Below, one piece after another: positions 9,625-20,917 of a stretch of 64,000 nt of DNA. Below the pieces are notes generated by a model, which was not told where the DNA came from, searched no databases, and saw only the letters and a program-made list of their open reading frames with translations. Made by a program: the position numbers and the translations under genes. Position 1 is the stretch's first letter. Every line of letters starts with the position of its first letter. The stretch comes from Lumbricus rubellus (lineage: Eukaryota; Annelida; Clitellata; Crassiclitellata; Lumbricidae), in assembly GCA_945859605.1 (NCBI GenBank), contig OX243822.1:25013874-25077873 (forward strand), written 5' to 3'.

Positions 9625-12272
9625 ATTATTATTACTACTACTACTAATTATTATTATTATTATTATCGTCGTCATCATCATCATTTTTTTTATTTTTACT
9701 TCTATCAAGTATTATTATGTTCAAATATAGTCATAATCTCTTTACAGGATCAACTACTTCAATGCCAAATTCTACTGAGAACATTGTGCACACGGAGGAA
9801 AATCCACCGAAAAACGAAACAGAAAATGGTACAAGCAACATAAAACTGCATGCTGACTGATTGAATGAATTAATCTCTGACTTCTCGATTGAATTACTTA
9901 TGTTACTTAGTGACTGTCTAGTGTCTGACTGACATGCAAACTGAATGACAAAACTGGTTGTTCCACTGAGTTACTAGGCCTAACGTGTAGCCTATAATTT
10001 CGATAGCAGGATATAATAGGCCAAGCCTTCTGTTCCGTCTTTACTTTCTGCATGCTTTGCAAAGAGCTCAATGCTAAACTTAATTTTTTTAAATACTGCA
10101 TCATTGCAGCAGTTCAAGACTTCTTCTCGTGACCTGTTCTTAGGCTCCTAATTTAATGCATCCAAAAGTTTACTTTCGCATTTTTTTTATTGCAGAATCG
10201 TCAGATAAAACGAGTTCTACTGACGTGCAAAGCACAGAAAGCTTTAACCAAATTACCACCGACCAGGTCGAAATTGGTTCGCCCGAATATCAGTCAGATA
10301 ATCCATGTAAGAATATTATCACTAAAATTATTATATTTATTTAAATGACCAACAACACAAGTAGCCAGCGAAATTGTCTGCTTGTCATTATCGGACAACA
10401 GTCACGACAGTAGAATTGTGTTCTGATCGTCCTCGCAATCGCCTTTGTAAGTTGAATAATATTATTAGGCCTAGTCATCGCACGTTATGTTCCAAAACCG
10501 AAGCGTTGAAGTAGGGCAAATGAGCTAATAGGCCCTACCTTCAAATTAATTTTTTTTTCTTAAAGTTTTTTTCCGAACGACCGTGAATATGTAAAGACAT
10601 AATCTATTTAAAAACCTGACGGAGTTCATGCTATAGCCTATATCTATTTGTGAGAATTGTTCTCTGGTTGAATTATTTCTTATTTAGTATGGAAATTGTA
10701 GAAAAATAATAGAGACACTGATAATTTTGGGCTTTTGGCATATTTTGGAATAAAGGGGGATATGTCCTATTTGGAGGAACTTCTGTAGGTTAACTATCCT
10801 GCACTCAGTACTTCACAAAGGTGGCTACCTGCGGTGGTGGCTCATCCACAAAGAGAAATAAATCCAACCATTGTAGTTGGTAAAGTCCAAAAATACCATG
10901 ACAAAACACAGTAAAACACAGTAGCATACATTTTATGGATTCAGTTTTTTACGCCAAAATGTACGGACGACATTAATACAGAAATTGTAGACTACGCTTT
11001 GTTTCAGGGGTGCTTCCTGTTGTCATGACGACCGTCTGCCTTCTGATTGTCATAGCAATTGTCTTTGTGGTCTTCATAATGAGAAGGTAAGACATTCGGC
11101 GTCAATTGGAGTCAAATAACGGAAGAATTGCTTTGAAAGACTTCAAAACTGAAACTGATCATTTATTTCGGAACTGTTACAATTCAACAGTGACTTTAAA
11201 ACAGCTAAGTGGTTCGTTTGAGAAATGTTGAAACATTTTCCAGGAACCATCTTTGAAACTACATAAATGCTTTAATAGCTTATTTTTGCTACCGCTGGAA
11301 CTACTACACAGCACATGCAAAACATGCATGTATGTGTGCTATTGCTACAGCCACCCACATTGGCACTAGGCCTATATAAATTTATAGATACAATACAATA
11401 CTATATTGGAGCTTTACTTTTTCAGAAAAAGAGAGCTGAAAGACAGCGCTGCCATTGAAATGACAGAGAATGACAGCATCCTCCGAAATGAGGCAATTAA
11501 CGAAAATGAAAATCAGACGATTAGTCTAAGCAACGGAAATGGGTCTCCAAGCTACATCAGCGACAAGACCAAGAACTCAAATGACAAGGACACAAATGTT
11601 TCTCAAAATTACGAAGTACCAAACAATTGTGTGGCAGACAACGCTGGTTCCGCGAAGACAGAACATCCAAATATCCATTACGACGTGTACAGCAGAGAAC
11701 CAGCCTATCAGGTACCAAGACCGAGAGATGACGTTTACAGCGTTGTTAGAGACGTCGGGGAACCAGAACGCGCTGGTTCAATTGAAGGCGCATCTATTGT
11801 GGGTAGCAGCGTGTACTGTAATGTGGAAATTAGGGAACCAGCTAAAGCAAAGAATAGCACCGCTCAAAACGCCTACGATGAAGCCATCAATTGGAAGGAA
11901 AGCGAGTATGAAGCAGTGAGACCAGATGAAACTCTTCCTCAGGATCCGAAGAAGAAGGAAGCGAATAACCCTGCGCATAAAAGAGTCCCCGTTTCATACA
12001 CCAAAGTCAACAAACCATCGAGAAGTGCAGTGGCAACCTCTGAAACGTCCGAAAAAGCTGCATCAAAAGACAAAGTCGTCGATGGTTTTCCTAATCCGAT
12101 CTATGAGACAATGTCGCCTTTAATCCCGGAAAGCACGTACGCCAACGCACCAGTGCTATCACCCAATTCATCGGTTTTACCCAGTGCCATCCCAATGGAG
12201 GCCAATGTAACGGAAAATCCCTACTGTGAAATGAAGTCTTCTCTAGTGAGGTCTAAAGACAACGGAAATTAA
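1880..12272 (+). CDS. Gene A: transmembrane SUEL-lectin receptor with tyrosine-rich tail (6 exons)
   Basis: Exons are 1880-1964, 2348-2650, 9748-9828, 10196-10306, 11008-11086 and 11426-12272. All junctions are GT..AG, phases are 1,1,1,1,2, and the 1506-nt chain is in frame for 501 aa. Order: signal peptide (hydrophobic core [12 protein letters not shown]), one SUEL/Gal-lectin domain of about 95 residues, Ser/Thr/Pro-rich stalk (about 64 aa), one membrane span ([20 protein letters not shown]) followed by the basic stop-transfer MRRKR, then a cytoplasmic tail of about 280 aa with many SH2/PTB-type tyrosines. Family knowledge: SUEL domains bind rhamnose or galactose. A role as a signalling lectin receptor at the cell surface is inferred. 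Intron 2 (7.1 kb) contains a LINE and a foldback repeat. No named orthologue is recognised. Confidence 0.82.
2348..2650 (+). CDS. Gene A exon 2: SUEL/Gal-lectin domain
   Basis: Symmetric phase 1-1 exon encoding one Gal_Lectin domain. Visible family marks are the [13 protein letters not shown] start, eight spaced Cys in the family pattern plus two extra (ten in total, including a CC pair), SCTVGV in the middle and the terminal ERITYNC. The canonical YGR sugar-contact motif is replaced by LGD, and DPC by IPC. Acceptor is ...GAAACAG and donor is GTAAGT. The exon could be skipped without shifting the frame. Confidence 0.9.
2880..6260 (-). mobile_element. Non-LTR retrotransposon (endonuclease + reverse transcriptase), decayed
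   Basis: Read on the minus strand, an apurinic-type endonuclease starts near 5840 (GTWNIRTM) and continues past [10 protein letters not shown] near 5400. It is followed by a reverse transcriptase with [21 protein letters not shown] and the catalytic FADD box near 3690-3715, then the conserved C-terminal YGSETW region. One reading frame is broken by an in-frame TAA at 5493-5495 in the endonuclease and a TGA at 3270-3272, the position normally holding Trp in EMW. The C-terminal remainder runs to about 2958. The protein resembles the RTE-like endonuclease-reverse transcriptases common in invertebrates; the clade is not certain. The 5' part above about 5850 is GC-rich and non-coding. It sits antisense in intron 2 of gene A. 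Exact ends are approximate. Confidence 0.85.
6275..6335 (+). repeat. LINE/SINE 3'-tail fragment
   Basis: Contains GGAGCGCCTCTGAAGAGT and CCCTATATAAATG, matching the 3' tails at 63443, 47248, 12300 and (inverted) 17370. A truncated dispersed repeat. Confidence 0.5.
6690..6900. repeat. Dispersed repeat, inverted copy at 19780-19990
   Basis: The segment with CATGATGGAGAGAT, ATCAGCAGGATGTTG, CCATTTCATC and AATTACATCCTAAATT is the reverse complement of a divergent segment in intron 2 of gene B. No ORF. Probably an unclassified non-autonomous transposon. Confidence 0.55.
7130..9020. repeat. Foldback element with ~120-bp inverted ends
   Basis: 7130-7250 (with CATATAGGCATTCCGTACCC and ATTATGAATATTTATAACCA) recurs in inverse orientation at 8890-9020 with moderate divergence. 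The roughly 1.6-kb interior is AT-rich and has no protein signature. It looks like a non-autonomous foldback DNA transposon in intron 2 of gene A. Its outer limits may extend to about 6930 and 9090, where similarity becomes weak. Confidence 0.6.
9550..9624. repeat. (CTA)n microsatellite
   Basis: About 25 uninterrupted CTA units in intron 2 of gene A, followed by ATT/CTA-rich sequence to about 9690. Confidence 0.95.
11426..12272 (+). CDS. Gene A exon 6: tyrosine-rich cytoplasmic tail and stop
   Basis: Terminal exon after TTTTTCAG, entered in phase 2 and ending in TAA at 12270-12272. Tyrosine motifs in order include NYEVP, HYDVY, AYQVPRP (YxxP, Crk-type), DVYSVV, SVYCNV, SEYEAV and VSYTKV (the last three fit the relaxed ITIM pattern S/V-x-Y-x-x-V), NPIYETM (NPxY plus YxxM), STYAN (YxN, Grb2-type) and NPYCEM (YxxM, PI3K-type). 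The rest is Asn/Ser/Glu/Lys-rich and probably disordered. Motif assignments follow general SH2/PTB rules; phosphorylation is inferred. Confidence 0.85.
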
Positions 12273-12275
12273 GTG

Positions 12276-12352
12276 TGAAACTCCGATGCGGTGTCCGGAG
12301 AGCTTCTGTGTAGTGAGCTTGAAGGGGCGCTAGATCAAATGGAGAAATAAAT
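12276..12352 (+). terminator. Gene A 3' UTR with SINE-tail fragment and poly(A) signal
   Basis: Directly after the stop codon are GAAACTCCGATGC and CTGTGTAGTGAGCTTGAAGG, matching the tail half of the SINE at 17375-17580 in opposite orientation. AATAAA at 12347-12352 is the first plausible poly(A) signal. The repeat therefore seems to form the gene's 3' UTR. Confidence 0.55.
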
Positions 12353-13212
12353 AAATATCTACAATTGATACAGACTTCAAAATGACACACGATAATTACA
12401 AATGACAATAATTTAAATAAAAATTTAAATAACGTAACGGTGGGAACACATTAGATTACAAAAAGAGCATTTAAGCGACATTGTACAATGTTCACAAATG
12501 GCAATAAGAGAGAACGATATGCAAATAACATTTAATAATGATATGATGAACAAAATGACATGTGATGACATGCAAAATTTCATTGACTCCATTAACATAA
12601 TAATCAATGAGCACCGTTTACAGTTAGAACTACGAATATAAACTTATGAATATGAATGTCAAACATCAACTCTGGTTAAAAACCTTTTTGGCAGAGGATA
12701 AAACTTAGGCCTACTCTAAAGATTGGTGTGCGTGTGCGTGCGTGTGCGGGTATGTATGTTTCCACTGGCCATATAACTTTCACTGTTACCGTAGCATTAT
12801 TAGGATTTTGACAAAATTTTATGTTTGGGAAGGGTTTCAGTAACATTTGTTTCACATTAGTTTTCATGTACGGTATATTACTTTTGTATTATTATTGCCG
12901 ATGACCCATTGTGCGTTTGCAAATGTAGCAATGAAGGCTAAGTCTTATTCTTACTTATTTACTTAATACTTTATGAACATTAAGGTTCATTAGACTAGTT
13001 TAGCGAGTCACTTTGGTAGATTGTTTTGTAGCTGCACTACAGTGACTACACAGAACTTAAATTGGGCTTACTAGCTGTTGCAAACTATTTGGTTTACACT
13101 TATCAGCAGGGCCATCGATGCTAAGGTGTTCACATCGATAGCAAACACACTGGTCAGGATTTGTTGCTTCAGCGCTGATTCGTGAAACGCCTATATCCCC
13201 TAGAACACTGCG
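12353..13212. other. Intergenic DNA with no supported gene
   Basis: AT-rich sequence with ACAATTGATACA-, CAAATG- and ATGACA-like words and a GTGCGTGTGCG tract near 12726. No coding signature. Confidence 0.5.

Positions 13213-13256
<44 letters not shown>
13213..13256. repeat. (CA)n microsatellite
   Basis: About 22 uninterrupted CA units between genes A and B. Confidence 0.95.
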
Positions 13257-13258
<2 letters not shown>

Positions 13259-13408
13259 AAAGCAGTTGCCTTAATCAATGGCTCCTATATCCTTTAGCAT
13301 CTAGATGTCTATGCCTTAATCTAGCACTGAAAGGCAGATCCCTTGCCAATTATTGATTTAAAAAATCATTAATTGCCAAGAATGTAGGCCTATCTCTCTC
13401 GTCAGCTA

Positions 13409-13749
13409 CAGGGCCGTAGCAACAAAGAACGTGGCCCCCTCCGAGCATAACGCCTGGGGCGGCTGGCCCCTTACTATCCAGACACTGGATTGTGGTATTT
13501 ATTTTATGCGTTATTTTAAGGTTCACATAACACTACATAGGAATACAGTGTACACTGTGCTGTAATGTATTCTGTATTTACTTCACGATTTTGTCAGTAA
13601 AACCCACGTGGATCGTACAATGGTTTCAATAGATGTAAATGTCAAACAAGTAGCTATACCTTTCATTTTTTGGTAACTTTAGGGCCCCTTCCTTTCGGGG
13701 GCCCCTCCGGTCGGAGTGTAGCCTACGTAGGGCGGTCGCTACGCCTCTG
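13409..13749. mobile_element. hAT-type MITE (341 bp)
   Basis: Ends are CAGGGCCGTAGC on the left and GCTACGCCTCTG on the right, an imperfect inverted pair. Flanked by a perfect 8-bp target duplication GTCAGCTA at 13401-13408 and 13750-13757. No transposase, so non-autonomous. Confidence 0.85.
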
Positions 13750-14023
13750 GTCAGCTACCTACCAGTCCTATAGTTACCGGGTACCATTGGTACTTTATCT
13801 TTCTTACACATTCTGTCAAGACTTACAAGTGGGTCATTCTTCAGTGGGCTGAGAAATTTTTTCCACCCTCTGAATATGATCATAGTCATCAACCCCAATC
13901 AGTTCACTCATCTAATCCATCCAGTCATCACAAGAAAATACTCAATGCAATGCAACAAACTTGATATTGCACTTCTTACCAAGTTCAGAATTGCACGGAA
14001 GGCCGTACAACAAAACATGAATG

Positions 14024-14537
14024 CATGGGCGGAGATTAGGGCGGAGACTTGCAAAGGACGAACGAGTGGCGCCGAAGGAAGGACGCGAGATTTTGGGCGG
14101 ACGAATGGCTGAGCCGCCGACGAAATTTTCCACTTTTGCCGATAAAAATTTCTGATGACTTTTTAAAATCATCTCGCCGAAATCTCCAGGGAAAATGCCC
14201 ATCATTTTCCATGCCCAAAAAGTTGATGACCGTTTTAGTCGTTTATTCGCCAGTGTGCAACGTGTCTTCGTGAAGTTCCCATGTCCTAACACTCAACAAT
14301 TGGGGGGGGAGGCAAATGCATACAGTGGCGTAGGGAAGGGATTGGGGGAATAACCCCCATTGGCTTAGGAAAAAACGTTTTTAAAGGTCATTTGTCCAAT
14401 TATATAAGAAAAAACAAGCTTCCGGCCATAAACCCCCATCAGAAATTCCTGGCTACGCCACTGAATGCATGGGCCGTCCCACCAACACATTCATTGATGG
14501 GGACCGTCCCCCTGCACCCCCTAAGTCTCCGCCCATG
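14024..14537. mobile_element. hAT-type MITE with CATGGGCGGAGA ends (514 bp), carrying a nested MITE
   Basis: Ends CATGGGCGGAGATTAGG / CTAAGTCTCCGCCCATG. Flanks are CATGAATG (14016-14023) and CATGGATG (14538-14545), a 7/8 target duplication. The interior shares GGACGAACGAGTGGC and AAAAAGTTGATG with the copy at 18352-18669. It is interrupted by the MITE at 14323-14463. Confidence 0.85.
14323..14463. mobile_element. Nested 141-bp hAT-type MITE
   Basis: Perfect 11-bp terminal inverted repeats CAGTGGCGTAG / CTACGCCACTG. Target duplication AATGCATA / AATGCATG (7 of 8 match). It inserted into the older MITE spanning 14024-14537. Confidence 0.9.
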
Positions 14538-14850
14538 CATGGATGGTGTTGAGTGAACAATAACTTAATGTAGACCTACACAACGACCGACATAGGGGGT
14601 CTTGAAAATGCAGTGCCCCTGTGTCACACACGATGCGCTCTATCGATTTGACAATCATCCAGCTCTAGAGAACTTGGCAAGGCGTTTAAGCTAGAGGGCT
14701 GCAGCTGGCGAGTGGCGATGTTATCTAAGCAGGACAAGTCAGGAACTCTTTAAGTGACTTGATGGCCGCAAAATTTTCAGCCGTCTACTATGTATAATTA
14801 TGCATTGTTGTAAGTGTGCATGATGATTATTCATTTGTAAGACTTGGCAG

Positions 14851-15165
14851 CATGGATGGATGGATGGATGGATGGATGGATGGATGGATGGATGGATGGA
14901 TGGATGGATGGATGGATGGATGGATGGATGGATAGATGGATGGATGGATGGATGGATGGATGGATGGATAGATGGATGGATGGATGGATGGATGGATGGA
15001 TGGATGGATGGATCGATGGATGGATGGATGGATGGATGGATGGACGGACAGACGGATCGATGGGTGGATGGATGCATGGATGGATGGATGGGTGGATGAA
15101 TGGATGCATGGATGATGGATTAATGGATGGATGGATATACGGACGGACGGACGAATGGGTGGATT
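14851..15165. repeat. (GGAT)n satellite
   Basis: About 315 bp of tetranucleotide GGAT with scattered variants (GATA, GGAC, GGGT), more degenerate toward the right end. Long open frames read through it on both strands but only as four-residue peptide repeats, so they are not genes. Confidence 0.95.
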
Positions 15166-15170
15166 ATTCA

Positions 15171-16042
15171 TCAAGTTTCAATTAGTATGCCTAATTGCCT
15201 TGTTTTAACAAGCTAGCTTCGCCGAGTAAATGATGCAGCGATTCTCCAGTCATTCTCGTAGACGTCTTATGATAATACGAAATCACGTGTGCGCATGCGC
15301 AATGGGTCGGGTCGAGTCTGCCCATAGAATAATTTGTAATTCAAGATCCCGGCCAAATTGTCTTAATACATCAACAATCCACCGTTTTAAAGCACCTAGA
15401 ATCCTAGATCATTATTACTACTCTACTACTCTAGCCTATTGGGCTATTGGGCTCGATCCAACAGCAAGACCACTTCTGAGCAGAAGTGACCTGACCGATA
15501 TTGACATGTCAAAAAGGTTTATTAAATTCCGTTAGTTCACATTTAGCTGGAAGTACTTGTGTAGCATAGTAGTCCAAATGCTAGGTATGCGGATGCATGA
15601 GAAAAGAGTTCGAAATTTCTGTCTGGTATAATCTTACATTCCATTGTAGAAGGCGTTTGGGTAAGTAAATATAATTAGATCAACTGGTTATATATGGCGG
15701 AAGCATCATCTAGCCTACGACTAATTATATTTATTATGCACGTAATAGAGTCCCACTTATACATATCAATTAGGGCCTACATGTATGTATAATTATGCTG
15801 TGTCGTGTTGAAAAGTGTTTGTGGGCCTACTAGCTCAAATAAGTCTACATTCTTTCCGTGATATTGAAACCGAAATTAGTGTCTTTGACACCTGAGTTAT
15901 GATTATTGTTAATTTTTTACGCATTTTTGAATATAGCCTATAGCAACACTAAAGGCCTGGTGGTTGATTTTTTGGTTTCCCTGTTCAAAAGTGTTCATCT
16001 GTCTACTGTAGGCCTACCTACTGCGTGTGTATCTGGCGTAGA
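15171..16042. other. Intergenic DNA with an E-box/NRF1-like site
   Basis: No gene supported. CACGTG at 15284-15289 is followed at 15290-15301 by the palindrome TGCGCATGCGCA, which matches the known NRF1 binding consensus. Nothing nearby is recognisable as an exon. Confidence 0.35.
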
Positions 16043-16600
16043 GGTCATTTATGTAAGGTCAGATTCACTTATTTCCTGGAGTCGAATTTTGCAGCAGGAG
16101 AACACGGATCTATCGAGTATCATGTGAGGCTGAAGTGATATTCATCTTTACATGTACATTGTACAATGTACATGCATGTTGTGTGTGGCACCGAAAGGAC
16201 ATCGTGTGGAGAACACTGATTTGTGAATCATAGCAGAATCTGATATTGTATTTCAAACCTGTACATAATTTGGAGCAATTAAAGAATAGACTGAATAGAA
16301 TTATAAGTCAATTCTCTATTGCAGACTGCGCGCTGCCCAAGAAGGTAAAGTGTTGATTGAAAATTCGATTGAAAACCTAATACTATTTGCAATCTAAGAG
16401 GCGTTACTTTGAGCATTGTAAGGATCTGTTAATACTGAGTTAGTTGATTATTGAAGCCTAAGTCTGGGTGTATCCTGAATCTCATGGATGTCTAGATAAA
16501 AGTTTCTCATTCTGGTAGGCCTATAATTCGCATAGAATAGAGAGCATACAGTCTCACAGAACTGTACAATTCAGTTTACAACTCTGAATGAACGCAGATT
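16043..16600 (+). promoter_or_regulatory. Conserved upstream block of gene B
   Basis: Closest match to the gene A block at 880-1420. Shared text includes GAACACGGATCTAT, TGTTGATTGAAAA, TCGATTGAAAACCTAATA, AAGTTTCTCATTCTGGTAGG and AGTCTCACAGAACTGTAC. The ATG follows about 0.5 kb after the block. Confidence 0.45.
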
Positions 16601-17086
16601 TGTTCCTGAGCTGACAAAGAAGCTACTCGGCACTGGGTACGGTACTAAGCTAAACACTTAAGCTTACATCTACATCGAGGAACTGGGTCGTTGGTACCGA
16701 GATTAAGCACATCGCAATGGCTGAAAATTTAACTGAAAATTCTCGTATACTGAGAATCTTCTTTTTAAAAGCGTTCGTGTAGGCCTAAACGCGTGTGTAG
16801 GCCTACTAAACATTAGTCGCGTGGGGTCCCATGGAACCAAGGAATACTGAGTAGATAGGCCTATGCTTATATTAAGTTTGCCTGATATAATTAGCCTTTG
16901 TTTTAAGTGTTAGTGTAGCCGTGCTAGTGGGCCTTGTTGTTTTCATCTTGTTTCACTTTAGTCTGTGTATAATAGCTATCCTATCTTTCAGTAACAGTTA
17001 CTGTCATTTAGATGGCCGTTACTTGTGTTCAACTAACCGATTGAAACTGAAATTTTAGATATAACTGGAATACGACACCGGAGAAA

Positions 17087-20000
17087 ATGGTGGAATTATC
17101 TCTAAGATGTCGCCGTTGGTCAGTCTTACAGGTGGTTGCCATCGTCGTCTGCTTCCAAGGAAAAGCATTAAGCGGTGAGTCTTGCCATGGAAAGAGCAGT
17201 AGGCTAATAAAATTAGTACTTATGCATGTTTTTGCAGCAACCACATGGACCCGATCCATCAGCGTTCTCAATAAATCTATCGGGTGATATCTATTAACAA
17301 AGTTGCACGTATTAATAGGCAGTGGAAGTGAATCTTTTGTCATTTTCATTTCTTATTTTTATTAATCCATTTCTATAGCGCCCCTTCAGCTCACTACACA
17401 GAGGCGCTCCCGTTTATAACGCGTCTACTGCATCGGAGTTTCACGCAGTAGTGCCGGGGCAATCGCTAGTGAAGAACTTGCTCAAGGTCCCTGCACGGCG
17501 GCTTGAGGTGGATTCGAACATGCAACCCTCCGGCTGCAAGGCAACGAACAAATCCATATCACCGCGCCCCACAGACACAAAAACATATTTTTAACGTTCC
17601 ATTGTAAATAGGAGACAAATTTTAATATTATACATTACTAGTTACTATAGGCTACACGAATAAATAAAGTATTGCATAAACCGCTATATAAATTCATCTG
17701 TTCCCCACATTGACTACTGTAACTCATTACTGATTGGCCTACGAAAACTCCGCCTGGCCTCACTCCAATCGGCACTTAATGCAGCTGCTTGTTTGATTGT
17801 CCGCTTCCCTCGTTTCTCTCACATTTCGATTTTCATGGCTGAACAACTTCACTGACTTCTCTTAGCTGCATGCCAGGCTTTAATATAAAACTGACTTTCT
17901 TACCAATAAGATGTTCTTGGGTCAGACTCCTCGCTACCTTTGTGATCTTATTAGAGGCCTATCTCAACTACCACGGGACATCTTCTCCGTTCCTTGGACC
18001 GTCATAACCTTCTTGTACCACGGTCTCGAACTGCTACAGCCCAGCATCGTGCCTTTGTTTCTGTTAAACCTTCAATGAGCACGGAATGATCTTTCAGGTT
18101 TTCTTTATAACTTATGCTCAGATCTTACTACCGCTTCTGCCCGTTTGTCCTAAGACTTTTCTTTTTCGTAGGTTTCTTCGCATCGGAAACCACTCTCACT
18201 AGGTTGTACTAAAGGAGGCACTTTATAAATCCGTAAATAGTATACTTAGGTCAAAATTTCAATCAGTAAGAATTAGGTGAGTAGTTAGTTTTGGTGCCAC
18301 ACCCGTATTCGTGTCATACATGTAGGCTACCTTTAATCTCATAGATGCAATCATGGGCGGAGACCTGGGCGGAGACACTGGGGGGGGGGGGGACGAACGA
18401 GTGGCCGAAGGAAAGACGCAAGGAGATTTTTGGACGGACAAAAATGGCTGAGTGTCGGAAAAAGTTCCATCTTTTTCTGGACAAAATTTCTGACGACTTA
18501 TTTTAGTCATCTGGCCGAAAAGTCAAGACAATTTTCTATTTTTACCGCCAAAAAGTTGATTTTTTTAGTTCTGACGCGCAACGATTGTGGGGACAAATGC
18601 ATGGGCCGTCCCCCAGCACCTCCATTGGGAGAGGGGACTGCCCTCTGACCCTCTGGGTCGCCGCCCATGGATGTAATACATGTACACATAATTATAAATG
18701 ACGTTCATATACTAAACCCGATAGTCGTCTAAAGTTTCTAAACGAACAAAATCCCAGCACACTAAATACGGATCACGAGTCCCGAAGACCAACTACCATG
18801 ATACTGGAGATGAGCAAATCGAATCATATCAGAGTGGCTTCAAAACAAATAGAAAAAGGAAATCGAAGGAACAGCGTTTTCTGTTATGTGGACTTAGTTT
18901 ACGGTCTGGGATATCAGCGTCATCATGTGTTCCCTTTAAGGGGCGATATACATAATATTCTCATTGTGAGTAACGAATGAGCCAGCAGCAGCATTACCAA
19001 AATTACAAATTGAACTCATTGTGTTAATGCCGACGCCTGTATCATTCATGCGCGCCTTATGGTATTTATGTTTTCATCGTTTGTTCAAACAGAAAGAGCT
19101 CAGGGTTGTGTTTCGTCTCAATTGAGCCTAAGATGTCCGGAGATGAAAGTCATCCAGATAACATCCATAGTCCTTGGGGATTCTTATTGTAAAGGTGCTT
19201 CGTGCTGTATTGAAGACAGCGATTGTACTTATGCTGCGAATGCAAACCATAGAACGGATGTCCGTCGTAGATGTGATAATCAACAGAGTTGCTCAGTTGG
19301 AGTGCTCCAAGAAAAGATTCCTTGTGGATACTGGGGAGTGTGGTACTACAATGACTTTGAACGAATCACATACAACTGCATAAACGTCCAACAAAGTACC
19401 AGTAAGTTGCAATTCTTGTCATGTCAAATTCTATTATTATTATTAGCCTACCAGTTCAATTAAATCCTAATTTCGACTTATAGGCCAATAGCTCCCCGCA
19501 TGCATACAAAGCAGTCAGGAAAGCTTCACCATTTGCTAGACTCGTATTCGTAAAATTATGGGCAATCATTCTTTGACAAAGAATATAATACTTCTACTGT
19601 GACTACTAGACTAATGTCTGATGTCTAGTGTGTAATCGAGTTAATAATGATAATAATATAAAAACAATTTAGGCTAAAAATTAATAATAATAATAATAAA
19701 GTAGTTATGGGTATTCCTTAATAGGCTACCCCACTTTCACACGCACAGCAAACATCATAGCAGTACATCGAAGTGATAATTAGTAATTTAGGATGTAATT
19801 TAAATGAGCAGCTGAATGAAATGGATTAATTAAATTATCAAACAAGTCATCTATTCAACATCCTGCCGATAACTCCCTTTCCATTCAGCAAATCACATCG
19901 TCGCATCTCTCCATCATGTGAGCGAGGTCTATGCATGGGAGCATTCAGTTACACGTTCTGGTCTGAGCAGATAATGGGGTTATTAGCTGCAAAGTATTAC

Positions 20001-20883
20001 TTATTAATTGTTGGTATTATTTTTTTGCACTGAGGTACGGTACTTCATTCCCCAGGGACTTAGAGATCATTATTATTCCTGGAATAAACGTCTGGTGGGT
20101 CAGGCCTCGTCTTCAGAGTAGAGGCAAAGTAATTATTATTATTGTTATTTTTATTATTATTGATATTATTATTATTATCCGAAGTAGTTCAATTCACAAA
20201 GGCAAATAAGGCAACGCATAGTGTATATAAAGACTATGGAATCAGAAGTCAATCTGATAGCTCTGTGACTGCTTCTCGAATGTTCCCCTGCAAGCAACAG
20301 CGTTGAATCGTTGGATGCATACTGAAAGTATTATTATTATTATTATTATTTATTTATTTATTTTTTTTGCCCTGAGGTACTTTATTCCCCCAGGGACTTA
20401 TGGACTATTATTAACTGAAGAATGTATGTCTGGTGGGTCAGGCCTCGTCTTCAGGGTGTGAGGCAAAAGTTCCTTTGAAAGCGACCAGGTTGTAGCATTG
20501 GATGCAAATGGACAGACGTTGAAAAAGAAAAGAGGCTTCACGTCTGTCACCACTGATTGAAGAGATGCGGCTGCCAATTTCATTAATGAAGTCTGAGGCC
20601 GACGGGTTGAGCGGACCCAATGTCTCTATGGCCACCGGCTGAAAGATGTAGGAAGTGGGCAGGCCTCCGTATTTTTGTTCTTTGCGGATGGCCGCCTGCA
20701 CTGATGCAGGCCCGACCAGTAGTATTATTATTATTATTATTATTATTTCCGTTTCAAACAGTGCAACATCAATTAACTGTGCGCGATGAACAGAGAACGC
20801 CTGACAAACACAGGCATAATGTGCTAATTGTTTCGTTCAACTAAAACTGGTGTAAATGATAAAGCTATTATTATTATTATTAC

Positions 20884-20917
<34 letters not shown>

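Noticed and set aside
11539..11919. 126-codon frame in gene A exon 6
   Set aside because: Offset-frame shadow; similar shadows recur in genes B and C because the exon is Asn/Thr-rich.
14739..15185. Long open frames on both strands rich in WMDG or IHPS repeats
   Set aside because: They are the direct translation of the GGAT satellite; open in several frames at once and with no flanking domain.
17500..17580. Possible functional tRNA gene
   Set aside because: Only a box-B-like segment and weak box A; it continues into a SINE tail and no cloverleaf can be drawn.
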